Below the pieces are notes generated by a model that saw only the letters and a list, made by a program, of their open reading frames with translations, did no database searches and had not been told where the DNA came from. DNA of 64,000 nt from Sinotaia quadrata (lineage: Eukaryota > Mollusca > Gastropoda > Architaenioglossa > Viviparidae), in the NCBI GenBank assembly GCA_028829895.1, contig CM054184.1:49944201-50008200 (forward strand), written 5' to 3'. The translations under genes were made by a program, and so were the position numbers. Shown piece after piece: positions 44,137 through 59,100 of the stretch (position 1 is the stretch's first letter; each line of letters starts with the position of its first letter).

Positions 44137-47100
44137 GTGTGTTCATATCAAAGTCACCGCTAAGTAATGGGATATTATACACTTTGTATCTTTTTGAGCT
44201 TTTTTCACTTTCATTATTACAATATTGGTTAAGTTTAGCTATGTAATTTCAGATTGTAAACAATGCGATAACGCCCAAGCATTTTAGAGAATATCCTGAC
44301 ATTCATGAAAGAATCAACTGATGCTCTTGCAATGTGCTGATGCATCACAATTGTAAACAATAATTAAACGGAACTCGCGGCAATGTGAATTCTCTCATGC
44401 TTTGGAAGGGTAGCTAGCTTAACACTGTATTAAAAAAAAAAATCCCCAATTAAATCTAATTTCTTTGGTCAAGTGCCTTATCCTTTAAATCTGCCTAGAG
44501 CAGATTCAGCAACCTTTTACTTTCGCTTCAAGGTTGATTTATTTTATTGATATTTCTGAAGAGTTAGTGATCCTATACAACATTATTTCCACAAATTAAA
44601 GCACATAGAGAAAGTTTGCACTGCATGTTTATTTTGCATAAAAGAAAGATTGATTCCAAATATAAAGGAATGTCAGCATTTTAACCTTGACAATTGACAT
44701 GTTTCATGATTGGTCAGATAACAATTAATTACAATACTTTTTCCAATTCCATACATCTCTTCCTAGCTCCCCTGTGACAGAGTTAGATCATTATTAAAGG
44801 GCTTATTTCAGATAATTCTTCTCTTCAAAGCAAACAAAAGTGACATTTGATTGATTCCACAATATTTGGTTGATTTTAGGTTTTGAATTTAGTACCTGCT
44901 TTCAGTTTTTGCTAGTTAGATAATTGGCAGATGCTAACTACTAACTTGGAAGAGTTTTTATTTGAAGAACAAAATAAAGTTTGAACTGCAAACCAATCTT
45001 TTAGTTTTTTTTTCTTTTCTTTTTTTTTTTTTGCTAATGATTTGGCATATAAAAAATATTGATTAAATGAAATTAATACTTTGAGAATATTTCTACAGTT
45101 AATTTATAATTGTAAAATATGAAAGTTGCAATATACTGTTTTGAATAAGTAACTAGTAAGTTTTTACAGGAATTGAAAGTAGCAAATAAATTATAATAAT
45201 AATTATTATTATAATAAATAAGTATAAATTATCCTAGAACTAGAAGAATTATTGATTGTAATTATAATTATATTCTTCATTTTGATAACTTTCAGGTCTC
45301 TATGGAGACAATGGGCTGATGCCAGCCTGGCTGGTTAACAAAGGTTTGTATACTTAGGGGTTTTTTTGCTTGTTAAGTTTGAATATATATTATATGTAAG
45401 CGAGTTTTGTGAATGTTTCCATGCAAAATATATGGGTAAATTAAGAAAAAAAAGAAATAGTTGAATCATACTTTGGTGGCTACAGTCGTACAGACAGTAA
45501 GTTTATTTGATAATGTATGTCACAATAAAAGCATGGAGCCAAAATTTATTTTTTATTTTACAGTTTCGTGCAAGACAGCAGTTTATTTTTTAAAGATGGA
45601 ATTGTTAAAGAGAAGAGATTGTTGCAAATTATTAGCATTTTATTTTAAAAGTAAGCCGTCTCATATTCCTCCTCCCCTGAAATAATGGAAAAGTACTGGT
45701 CATTGAACTTAAGTCAAATGCAGAGCATGAGTGTGTCAATCATACATGGACTGTTGCGCCATTCACTTTTTAGCTACATCATGTTAGCCCTGGAAAAGAC
45801 TAGAACTAAGTAGAAGTCACCAAAGCTTTCACCTGAGTCTGTCTTTTCTGTATTTAAAACCCCTAATTTTTTTCATTCTAATTTCTATACCAAGCTATTC
45901 TTTGAAGTAGGATATAGAAATCTCTCATCAACCAAGCTACTGCTTTGCTGTCAGTCCCACAGTCCCACCCATTTGAGGTAAGGGAAAATTCTTCAGTTCT
46001 TGTTGTATGAAAATGAATGTCTATTTTTCTATTTAAATGCATGTAAATATTTTGTTAAGTCTTTATTATTTTACTTGATATAGTTTCTCTTATTTGGAAT
46101 ATCTTTAATACAATTTGCATGACCAAAGCTGCCTGTCTTGTTTAAATAATGTTATTTCTAAAAGTTTCTGCATACATTTGATTGTTTATTCAGTTATCTG
46201 TGGTTGAAGTATAGTTTTATAATTATATGACTATCTTTTTGGTTTTTGCATAACATTAATTATATGTCATTGTCTTGCTGTCTTGTGAAAGTAAATAATT
46301 AGTCTGTGTGCTAATGAATGAAAATTCAGTGAATATAAGCACACGTTTCCTTTGGATTTACCCACTCTAGACATTGTAAGTTAGATTGTTACTGGATAAT
46401 TTTCTGAAGTGTCACTATGTTTTATGACTGTGTGAATTCAAGTTTCCTCTGGTGTTTGAAATCTTCTTAGCTCTCAGATGACTGGAGCATTGGAACAAAT
46501 GACTAAATAACACATATTGAAAGAGCAAGCAGTTTAAAGGGGGCTATATGTATTTTATAGCTACTCCTAAATAGAAGTGCCTAAATTTTTTATATTTATT
46601 CTGAGTAGTCTTAAGTGCATGATTCTTACTTGGTCAAGGTCACAAGCTAATATTCCAGAATGTGCTACTAGATTGGCTACTGTGGTATTCACCTTAGTTC
46701 ACTTCAGTAAATTACAATTACTAGAGAGAAAGAAGTTTTCAGGTCAGGTTCTAAATTGTCTCTATGACCTTGATGGAAAGCAAAATAGTAAATCTCTTTT
46801 AATTTTTCATGAATATTTGGACAAAACATATCCTGTTACAAACACAGACACATAATAACAGAGCAGAGGAACATAATATATCCCTGTGTCTGCATTGCGA
46901 ATGAATAAAGAACAAACAGATATTGCCCTAAGAGAAGTGTGGTATGAAGTTAAAAAAAAAAAAGAAAACCTCACATTATATGATATATATGTATACATGG
47001 TGTTGGATTCCTTGTCCACAATGACATTGTGAACACTGTGATGAATTGTCAGCCAGTCTACAGCAGGCTTATCGCATATGCTTGAGGGCAACCCCCCTCA

Positions 47101-50100
47101 GTATCACCATTACACACCAACTACAGATTATGATGACGAAGAAATATAGGACTTCTACGACCAACTGCAAGAAGTCCTATACCAGACCACAAAGAAATCA
47201 ATCTTGTGGTGCAAGGAGAATGGAATGCTAAAATAGGAGAGAATGCCATTGAGAACTGGAAAGGCACATGTGGATGCTATTGCAATACAGAGGCAAATGA
47301 CTGAGGCTTAAGGCTCCTGGAATTTGCCAGATCTAATGATCTGAAGCTGATGAACATGTTTGGTCCACATAAAACATCCAGAAGATGGACATGGCATAGC
47401 CCGAATGGAGAAGACCATAACCAAATTGGTGAAGAGGCATTTCCCTACCAGTGTAAACATTGCCAAGACAAGCTTCCCAGGAGCAGACATTGGAAGTGAC
47501 CATGACTTAGTGATGACCCACAACTACATTTGTGAAGAAAGTGAACAAGCAGGCCCCATAAGAATCAAGTTCAACCTTGACAAGCTAAAAGACCCAGAGG
47601 TATCGGAAGTCTTTCAAGCAAAGATAGGAAGAAAATTTGCACCACTGTTACTTCTTAGTGCAGAGAACACAGACACATTGATTGACATATTTAACATCTC
47701 AGTGATGCAAACAGCCAATGAGATCCTTAGCAAACAAAGACGAGCAAAGAAACCTTGGGTTACATCTGACATCCTTGATCTGTGTGACAAGCGTCAAGAG
47801 CTAAAGAAGAAGAAATCAGAAGTAGAAGAAGCAAAACAATACAGGGAAATTAACCAGAACACTGTAAAGATATAGAAACTTATCTAAAGAAAAATAATAG
47901 CAAAAAACATTCCAACTGGTGAAAGATCTGATCATTCTAAAATAAGGATGCTCCTCCATCATTCAAGATAGTAGAGGGAATTGTCTTACAGAAGATCAAG
48001 ACATTCTTTAGAGATTGACAAAATACTGCTTAGACCTATACAACCACAGACATATAGGGGATACAGACATACTCAACACCCCACCAGTGACCAACAACTA
48101 CCCCATCCTCCAAGAAGAAATAGAGACTGAACTGAAATCATTGAAAACGGGAAAGGCAGCAGGAATAGACAACATCCCTGCCGAATTAGTCCAAGAAGCC
48201 ATGATAAGCACCCTACTAACAATTTTCAATAAGATCTGGCAGACAGGGGATGGCCAACACCATGGATTCAGTCACTCTTAATTACTGTATTAATATAATC
48301 ATTCACTTATTATAATAACTCTCCCCAAAAAAGGCAATTTGCAGCAATGTCAGAACTATCATATGATAAGTCTTTTGTGTCACCCTATCTAAGTCATGCT
48401 AACGATCATATTAAACAGACTGAAGCCGCAGGCAGAGGAAATCATAGCTGAAGAACAGGCAGGCTTCAGACCAGGGCAAAGCACAACTGAACAGATTTTT
48501 AATCTGACACTGCTATGTGAGAAGTACCTTCAGCACCAACAAGACCTTTATCATGTCTTTGTAGATTTTAAGAAGTTTTCAGCAGGTTGTGGCATGCAGC
48601 CCTTTGGTCCACCATGAAGCTGTACAACATCAATGCCAAACTGATCAAAGTCATAGAAAGCCTTTACAGCAAAGCCACCAGCACAGTCTGCTTCAACAGC
48701 CAAATAGGAGATTGGTTCAGGACAACAGTGGGAGTCAGACAAGGCTGCTTTATTTCGCCTATTCTCTTCAACATCTTCCTTGAAAGAATCATGACAGATG
48801 ATCTGGAAGACTATTAAGGAACTGTCAGTACTGGAGTCAGAACAATAACAAACTTACGCTTTGCCGATGACATTGATGGCCTTGCAGGAAATGAGGTGGA
48901 GCTAGCTCAATTGGTGGAAAAACTGGACAGGACTTCTATTGCTTTTGGTATGGAAATTGGTGCAGAGAAGACCAAATTGATGACCAGAAATGGAAATAGT
49001 GAATAAATTCAAGTACTTAAGAGCCATCGTGACAGACGAGGGATCAAAACCTGAAATATTGTCCAGGATTGCGATGACAATAACAGCAATGGCAAGGCTG
49101 AAGACAGTTTGGAAAGACAGGAACATCAGAAACATCAGCTCAAAGATCAGACTAATGCGCTTCTTGGTTGTATCTGTATTTTTATATGCTGTGAGTCATG
49201 GACCTTCACAATGGATCTTGAAAGGACACAAGCTACTGAAATGAGATGCTTTCGAAGGCTGTTTGGCATTTCATATAGAGATCAGGTCATGAATGAGGAA
49301 ATGGGAAACAGAATTAGGCAAGCCATTGGGCCTTATGAGGAGCTATTGGCCATTGTGAAAAAATCAAAATGAAATGGTATGGGCATGTCATACAATCAAC
49401 AGGGCTTGCCAAGACAATCACTCAAGGTACTGTGAAAGGAGGGTGAAGGAGAGGAAGACAGAGGAAAAGATGGGATGATAAATCTCAGAGTGGTCAGGAC
49501 TAAGCAATACAGTAAGATTAGCAAAGAACAGAATGGAATGGAGGAAACTGGTTGTCAGGTCATTAGTGGTAGCCCAACAATCGACAAGACTAAGGGATGT
49601 ATACTGTTCTGGTATCACTAGTTTGATAATACTAGTCTAATCATCTCTGACCAGTCTAATACTAGTTTGATTCATACTGTCTTAGCATCATTGACTAGTT
49701 TGATAATACTAGTTTGATATAGACTGTCTAATCATCTCTGACCAGTCTAATACTAGTTTGATTCATACTGTCTTAGCATCATTGACTAGTTTGATAATAC
49801 TTGTTTGATACAGACCAACCCAAACTGTGATATTATTAGTTTGACAATAAGCTGTTCATGACATCAAGGAGTAATCTAATTTTACTAATTTGATATAATA
49901 TAGTGTTCTGACTTACCTGGTTAGTCGGATAATAATATTTTGGCATAAACTATTCTGACATTACTGACTAGTCAAAAAAAACCACTGTTCTGACATCACT
50001 GAATGGTCTAAAAGTTTGATACAGACAATCCTGACACCACTAACCAGTCTGATAATTCTAGTTTGAACTTACTGACTGACCTGGTCCAGTCAGCGATGGC

Positions 50101-53100
50101 TACTACTGATTGGTATGACTTAATTGCTTTGTACTGTCATTGTCTTATCGAGTTATTTACTGTCCTCTAGTTGTTGATTGTGAAGTCATTGAGGTATTGA
50201 CATCACTGACTAGTCTGTTAGCACTAATTTTCTAGACATTGAGTAAATGACTTGTTGACAGGATGAAATCATTGTGGAGCTGCCCATAGTTAACTCCCTT
50301 GGTAAGAAATAATGCATTAGCGGGAGGGAATGGAGGAAACTGGTTGCTCCAACGGTCAGCAAGACTAAGGGATAGATAGATAGATAGATATATACATAGA
50401 TAGGTAGATAGATCTGGCTGAATCATTTACTGCTCAAAGCTTTTAAAGAGTTATAGACAGACCTGGTGTCATTTATTAACCTATTATTTTCTAAACTTGT
50501 ATATCGTTGACTGGTATGAAATCTGCAATAGCACCAGAACACTAATTCACGTAATATGTGACACTATTAATAGACTGGCTAAATTACTCTTAAAGCTTGA
50601 TTATAAGTAGAATGGTAGACTGACCTGACATAATATTCTGACTGATCTGATAATTTTAGATTTATCTGATACGGTTTTCTGGCTCAAAATCACAATTTAT
50701 TGTTTAGACTTTATTGATTCACTGGCTTACTGGGTACTCTTGTTTTTACCTCACTGTCTGGTCCATGATTTTTGAATGGTTTGACTTTATTAATTCTAAT
50801 GATTGTTGACCAGTCTGATATAATTTTCAGGTTCATCAACTGGTCTGACATCATTGTCATTGAGAGGTTTAACAGCACTTCCTGTGTCAACATCATTTGA
50901 CTGGTCTGACATCATTGTCATTGAGAGGTTTAACAGCACTTCCTGTGTCAACATCATTTGACTGGTCTGACATCATTGTCATTGAGAGGTTTAACAGCAC
51001 TTCTTATGTCAACATCATTTGACTGGTTTGACATCATTGTCATTGAGAGGTTTGACAGCACTTCCTATGTCAACATCATTTGACTGGTCTTTCAGTTGTA
51101 TGGTACAGCACCATTGGCTGGTGCACAAATATCTGATCTAATAGTTGTTCTGATCTGCCAGCATTGTTTGATTCAACATTGATGGTTTAACAGCATTGTC
51201 TGATCCAACATCTTCGACTGGTTGAACAGCATCATCAGGGTCAATATTTTCATAGACTCAATTGACCATATTGTCTGATTCAGTGTATTCGGCTTAACTG
51301 CATAGTCTGGTCCAGCATTATTGACTTGTTTGACAGCATAGTTTGGCCCAACATAATTTATTTGTTTGACAATATAGTGTAGTCCAGTGGCAGGCAAACT
51401 TTTAAGAGTGCAGGCTGGATAAAACTGTTTGGAACATTTCACAGGCCAGATAGACGACCAAAGATCACAAAGTTCAGAATATAAAATGAGAACACAAATA
51501 ATTTTAAAAGGTGTAAATAACTCAGTTTTAATGAAAGGTTAATGAGATGGATGGTGTTGCTTACAATGAATCAGTGATTCAATGACAGGCTTAATTGATG
51601 TGATGGACAGGTGGGCCAGATGACAGTGTTAACTGTGAATAACTTGGCAGGCCAGACAAAAACCCTTCGCAGGCCAGAGTTTGCCCACCCCTGGTGTAGT
51701 CTAATATCATTGACTTGTTTGACAATATAGTCTGGTCCAACATCACTGAGTGGTTTGGCAACATTGTTAATGAGTGCTTACTGCTCTGTCAGCCTTTATC
51801 CAGTCCATCATCATTTATATTGTCTTCTATCACAATCACATGGCCAGAATCATTGAATGTTCTTTAATAAAAATGTCCGGCATAATTTATATTGTCTTCT
51901 ATCACAGTCACATGGCCAACATCTTTGAATATTCTTTAACAAATGTCCAGCATCATTTATGTTGCCATCTATGTCAGTCAAATGGCCAACATCATTGAAT
52001 GTTCTTTAACAGAAAGTCTTGCATCATTTAATTTATGTTGTCTTCTATCCCATTAAACAATCGACATCAGTGAATGTTCTTTGACAAAAAAGTCCAGCAT
52101 CGTTTGATTTATGTTGTCTTCTATCCCATCACATGATCGACATCACTGATTGTTCTTTGACAAAAAAATAGCACCAGTTGACACTACCTTTTCTCTTCTT
52201 TTTTCTCACAAGCTGCTTGCAAAATATTATTATTATTTTAATGATTAAAATAATTATTTTGAGTTAATTGATGTGCTAACTTGTTCTGAAATTCTAATAT
52301 TAATCTAAGTTTTAAAAAAAAACATTCTTTTTTTTTCCCTTTTTCTGTGTGCAGAAGCTAAATCATTAAATGATCTTCTGAAGGATCCAAGCCTGCTAAA
52401 ATTGTTACCTAAATATGGAATAGACACTCAAACTGGAATGGATATGTTGTGTCTGTTGGGCATATTGATCTCATTGTTCTGCATGGTTTCACACAATGCT
52501 CGGAATTTTATCAACTTTATCTTTCTATGGTTACTCTACTTGTCATTGTATCAGGTACATTTTCCCTCGGTCATAGTTTTTGTTTTGTTTTAAATGATTG
52601 TCTTATAAATAGTATTGCAGTAATAACATTTGACCTTTTTGTTATTATTATTATTATTTTACACACTAGCATTACTAAAAAATAAAACAACTAGCACGAA
52701 ACTGAGTACAGGGCATGCAAACTCAAGAAACAGTCTGCATTATTAGGTATCAGCATTATATTTGATTGATTAAAAGGAGAACATAGTAGAAAATGGAAAA
52801 GATGTTTTCTGTATAAAAGTACATAATTATTTGAATGCAAATAATGGTGTAGGTGTGTAAAGTTGGGAATGAATATCTGTCATGAAATGAAATGATGTCA
52901 GTAGTCCATTCATGGCATGGCACACCATATGATACAATCTCATGTCTTTGAAAAACAGAAGCAAACACTTTTTCCTAATATTTAATTTAATTATTCTGTA
53001 ACTATTTCAAGAAAACCATCAACCCCACCTTATAATACTATACTACTACTAGTCTAGCTTAGCACACTCTCTGTGACAACAAACACGCTAAGATGTTAAA

Positions 53101-56100
53101 TTTATGGCTGAAGATTTATTAAAACTTGAATTTTGCATGTTGCCTTAATTTAAGAAACACCAGTGAATAAAAAAATAATGGAAATAATAAACCAGTACAG
53201 TAGTAATAGTGTTAATTGAAATGAAGAAAATTAAAACTTTTAATAGCTGAGATAACCTTAACCAGTTATACAGTCATTTACACTCCCCCGCCCCGCCTTA
53301 AGTTGTAAAATGTCATGCCATAGACCATTTACAAAATCTATGAACTTCCCATTTATTTATTAGAGTAGAAAACTGAGCTACTGAAAGTTAATGAATAATG
53401 ATTAAGGATATGACTTCATATTAGTTGTCAGACTTCACTATAAAGCTAATGTTTGGTTTTGGAATTAATAAAATAAGTATTTGTTGAAAATAAATTAAGA
53501 AACCTTGTCTGTAAATAAAATATTATGCTATATTAGTTAATTATTTTACCCTCCCTTCACCTAGCCCAATTTGAAAGGTTTCAGTTTTGAACTAATTTCT
53601 CAAATAAGAGGCATTATCAGAAGGGATTCCCTCCCCTTCCTTAATGTTTGGCATTAGTTTTTTTTCCTTCCGTGAAATATGGAAGAATTTTTACTGTTGT
53701 AAAATTCTTAATGTATGTATTGTCATGGCCTTCCCTACTGGATGGGGGAATCAGCTGTGAGGCCGACGACACACCAAATGGCAAGATGTAAAATTAAACC
53801 AACTCTTCGCACACAGATACCATGATGTTCTTGTGTGTGTGTGTGAATGTGGGACAAACGGACAAACAACTGCGCGATGCACTTTCTCAACCAAAGAAAG
53901 CAGGACTCTTGAAAAAGAGATAAGAATGAGAAATTTATTCTTGACAGTATGGGTTTACTTTCGCATGGCTGTTAATCTTTCACCCAGAAGCATCCACACA
54001 TAACATTCATGAGGTGGGGGACCAGAGCAATGAAATATGAATTGATGAATAAAATAAAATAAAAAATAACGAAATCAACAATATGACTAGCGGTGATGAC
54101 CACAACAAACAGATGCCAAACAAAATAATAGGCACAGTTATATGGGTAAAAATCCAATGCAAATGATGAATGCCAGGTACACTTACAGTGATGGTGGTGA
54201 CCACAAAAACTATCACAACAGAGTAATCCACCAAAATCAATTTTATGCAAATAGCTCCGGCTGAAAACCCAATGTGGACAATAAATATGGTGTAGACCTA
54301 AGTGTCTATTCTCGCTGATGAGCGCTGATGATCAGAATACCTTCCCATTGAAAAAGTGGTGAAGAAATGAGTGTCGTGTGATTGAGTGTACGTAGAAATG
54401 TCGCTTCCGTAGCACCAAATTTAATTGTCCCCAACTCTGATAAGACATTGATACATTACAATTTGTGTGGAGTTGAAGACATTCCATGAATAAATTCCCA
54501 ATTATGGAAAACTGGGATAAATCTGCGTGGGTCCAATGTGTAGAAAAAAATAGTCATAAAATTCTAACACAATCTTGTAAACAGCCCGCACATATGCACA
54601 CTCATTCTCTCATGAAAAAAATAATGGTCCTCTCTTTTTTTCCTCTAACTGTCCAAATTGACATTTCAACATGACGTAACATGTGATAAAAATTTACGTC
54701 ATGAGCGCATTCCCAGGCCCATGACACATCCTCCTAGTAAAAAATAAATACTGCATATAATGCTTTTTTCAAAATACATCATAACAAAGCAAATGAATAC
54801 TATAACACACATTCTTGTAATTTGTAAGCATATACAATGATCCTCACTTTCTAACATACTGGTAATGCATATAAGACACAAGCTTTCATTCCACACATAA
54901 CGCACTTAGAATAACAATAAGAAGTAATAATATTTTAAGGAAAAACAAAAATTTTCATATGATTATCCCCCTTTCCCATGACAAATTCTTCATATATGTA
55001 TATTTTCTTGTATCATTTCTTTTCAAGGATAAAACTAATAGTGATATTTACTGTTCATTTTTACTTCTTAGTAAGAGATAACTGTTGTAAAATTCTTCAT
55101 GTGTATATATTTTCTTGTATCATTTCTTTTCAAGGATAAAACTAATAGTGATATTTACCATTCATTTTTACTTATATTCGTTTGTTTTATTTTACATCAG
55201 GTGGGACAAACTTTCATGTGGTTTCAGTGGTAAGTCTTTGCAGAATTCCCAGTAACACTCCTTTGTTAAAGTTTACTTTCTTCTTGTTTATTTATTAATA
55301 TATATTTTACAGCTTTTCTTCTTTTAATCCCTTTGCCTGTCAGGTCGCATAGCTACTCTAAGCATCATCTTGTCAGGTTGTTTTGCCTCTCAGTGACATT
55401 TGAATGGGTGAGATTACTAAAATTGAAAAGCAGCTGTAATTATAAATGGATTTTTAAAATTTAAAGTGCTACCTATGCTAAGCATACTAAAGAAATTTTA
55501 AATTATATTTTTAAATTATTTAAAATTCAAAAATAAATATATTATAAAAAGTTTTCTTCATCTTGAATGTTGATTCTCACGTTTGCTCACAGTGTTGAAT
55601 TTTAGTTAAGAGATCTCACCGGACACCCCCAAATAATAAATTTTATAAAGTCTAAAGTCATTTGAAGGTGTTTCAGCAGTATTTTGGATAAATATCCAGG
55701 GTGCTGGCTCGTCAGAGGCCTCACCCATAAAAGTTTAAGATTTCATATGATTGATACTAAATCATGCACGTTTAGATTTTATGTACTGCCTGTAACCTAA
55801 ATGACCTTTCCAAAGCATCAAAGACTCGTCCACAAAAATATTCTACAAGGCAAATAAACTCATGAGAACACTCGTCTGAAATGATGGGATATGGTTGCTA
55901 GTTGCAGTCATGCTGTTGTCTGAAAAATGTAAACATCTTAGCCAAAAGTGAAATTTGCACCCTAACATGACTTTGCAAAATAAAAGATGAGCATAAATTT
56001 CATCTTTTGAAAAATAATGATCACTATAAAGTTTCCTATTTATTCACATAAAAAAATAAGCCTAAAAATTGAAAATTTTCACATTCCTCTGTATTAAACC

Positions 56101-59100
56101 ATTGTCTGATACAGGAACTTTCATGAATGTCTGGTTGCACTAGCAGCACAATTTTTTACATGAAATTCTCCGGTAAAAATGCTTGAAAAACAAAATACTG
56201 TAGCAATTTTTGTAAATAGGATCTATAATCCACCACTTCCAGCAAGAGGATGGGGTGTTCCTTGTGGCATTATGAACAATAAACACCATATTGGCGACTG
56301 GTTTCTTTTGTCACCCCTGTTTTCCATTAAATCACTAGGGACTGGCAAATATTCCTCCTCAGGAGAAAATCTAGATGAACCATCAGCTGGGTCATAGGTC
56401 ATACTCTGATCTAGCTGTGGGGTCACAAATAGTGTCCTACAAATCAAAATCATTATGACCTGAAGCCATGACTTGCAAAAATTTCTCTCCGCACAAAACA
56501 CAAAGGCTGCTGGCCAAGATCAGAGCTGTGTGTACTAGAAAAACAGTCTCTTTCTATCATATGAGCAATCTAATTATAGCTATCCAATGGTAGAATTGAT
56601 TCAGATTGTTTGCTAAGGGAAACATATTTGCTTCACACTGATTGGCTCATTTTGAATGACTAACATTAGTAAGCATAAGCATATGGGTGCAATAGCTGTA
56701 TATGCCTCCGACTTTCTAGCTATATTTAGATTAGGCACATATATGGCCCTCCACCACCAAATGGGTTAAATTAAGGAGCCCTTGTCCACTGCAAGATATT
56801 ACAGTATTATTCTTCATTTTGTCATGACATACACATTTTAGGCAGTCAAGAGGTTAAAAGCCTTTGCCAGTCTGTAAAAGGTCTATGTGTCAGCAGTTTC
56901 TAATGCTGCTCCAATTTTTTATCCAGCACATCATTGTAAACATCAGTTACAACTGGGCAGCAACTGAGTTGTGTATATTAAATATACATTTGTTCATTAT
57001 CGATTCTTCATTAATGCATGTTAATAATATTATAGGTTAGTTTCAAAACACAGTTAGTGTATTATATTTGTCTAATGTATCATTTGATGCGCAATATACT
57101 GGACATGTGCCCAGCAAAATTTTGCCTAATTAGTTTGATGTTTTGAACCCTAACAAATCTATTTCACAACAATAAATCTTCATCTGTTCAGTCATTTTGA
57201 CCTTTTATTTACCTGAACATCTTGCTGAACAAATTGTAGGTCACTGATAACTCATCACTCACTGTAGATTGATAACATGTGAAATTAGTTCATCAGTTTG
57301 ACATGTATTCATTACAGGGACATTTTGCTTCTGGAAGCAGGCTTCCTGACTTTGCTAGTGGCGCCATTTGCTCTACCGTTTATTCGTAAAAGATCTTCTG
57401 TCCCACATGATCACATTACTTTGTGGTTGGTGCGTTGGCTGCTCTTTCGACTCATGTTTGCCTCAGGAGTTGTCAAACTGACCAGTCGATGCCCCACTTG
57501 GTGGGGACTCACAGGTGAAGCTTCATAATTATATTGGATATATACATGGAAAGAGTATGGCTTTTGTTCACTTTTGTCAAAACTTGCTTTCTGATAATTT
57601 TGAAAGATTTTTGTCTTTTTTTAATTTTTTTTTGCAAAATTTAAAGTGAATTATTTTTTAAAATGTACTTCGTGCCATGTTTAGTGAAAAACATTTTAAA
57701 AAACAATAGGTTTACTTAAATATAGCTTACAAATGCATCAAACTTAAGAACTGTATATTATTTTGAAATGAGTTTTAATTTATTAATTTCAAATTGATTG
57801 TTTTATTATAAATTTAAATAGTGTTTTCAGGTTTTTCTTATAATTTTTACATTCTCAGTGAATTTGTTGTATTTTTTCTCAGATAGTTGGTATTAACTGT
57901 GTTAAAGTTTTGCCTGAAGCTATTAATTTGTACCATCATGATGCACTGATAGATTTAATTACTGATTGCCTCAATTAATTTTGCTTATCACTCACTTTTG
58001 TCAAATATTTTTTTAATTGCCTAGGTTATGTTAGCATATTTACTGACTCCCTAATTTGTGCAGCCTCTCATAACAATTTAGCATATTTCCTTCTCCTATA
58101 TATAAATATATGATGGCTCTGCCACAGTTGTTTTATGTTTTCATCCCCCATTTCACAAACACTTTCCATAAAATATTTTTTATTTTTTAAAATGCTTTGA
58201 ATTTGAAATCAAAAGTGAGCTGCTTACCAGATTTTTACCAGTGGTACTTTACTACTCAAGTATTTCACATTGCTTTTGCCCTCGTGAAGATGAACAGAAG
58301 GAAGACTTAGAACTGTAGCTCTTCTTCAGATTAAAATATTCCAAAATTATAGAAGGGAGTACACTTTCAAAACTGTTCCATGCTGTTATGATATTTGAAG
58401 CAGTGAAGACACATTTATTGTACTTTATGCACAAAAATAGCATTAAGTCATCAAACAAAATATTTTGCAAGTCTTCAGAGTCTGGGGAAATGATTTTCTA
58501 CATCAACAACAGAAATGTCCAAAAATGACTGTACATTGTAATGACTATTATAGTTTTTTTTTAAACCTCCTAAAAATTGCAGTAACATTAAGGGTTAACA
58601 TATCTTTTTTATGTTGTAGTAATTTATTTTTAATTGTTACTTGTGTTTAATATTCTCAAGGATTGTATATTTTGTTAGAACAGACTTTTTCTTTGAACAC
58701 TAAGACTCAGAGAAGAAGATATAGAACTTTTCACAATGAAATAACTGAACTTACCAATAACTGATTTTTTTTACCATAGACCTAGAACTTATTAAAAATT
58801 GATTTTTCTTCTTGTCAATGAACAACTTTGAAAAAGAATACCATAAATTTGTGCCAGAAAGGCTACACTTGCACTTGCTGACAAAGTTGCAAGTACATCA
58901 TGCACTCATATAGGCAGACATAGAAAATTAGCAGTTTATTAATTTTGACTTATTTAATTCCTTATTGATAATATTAATGTAAAAATATTCAAACTTATTC
59001 ATTAATTTCATCAAGTTCAAATTTTTAAAACTGAATATTCCTTTTCTTTTTAATTTTGTACAGTATATATTTCACTATGCAATTCAGTATTTTCTGTTTA

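Noticed and set aside
46577..46855. 92-codon plus-strand frame as an extra LMF2 exon
   Set aside because: No LMF-family similarity, and LMF2 exons 2 and 3 join in phase without it.
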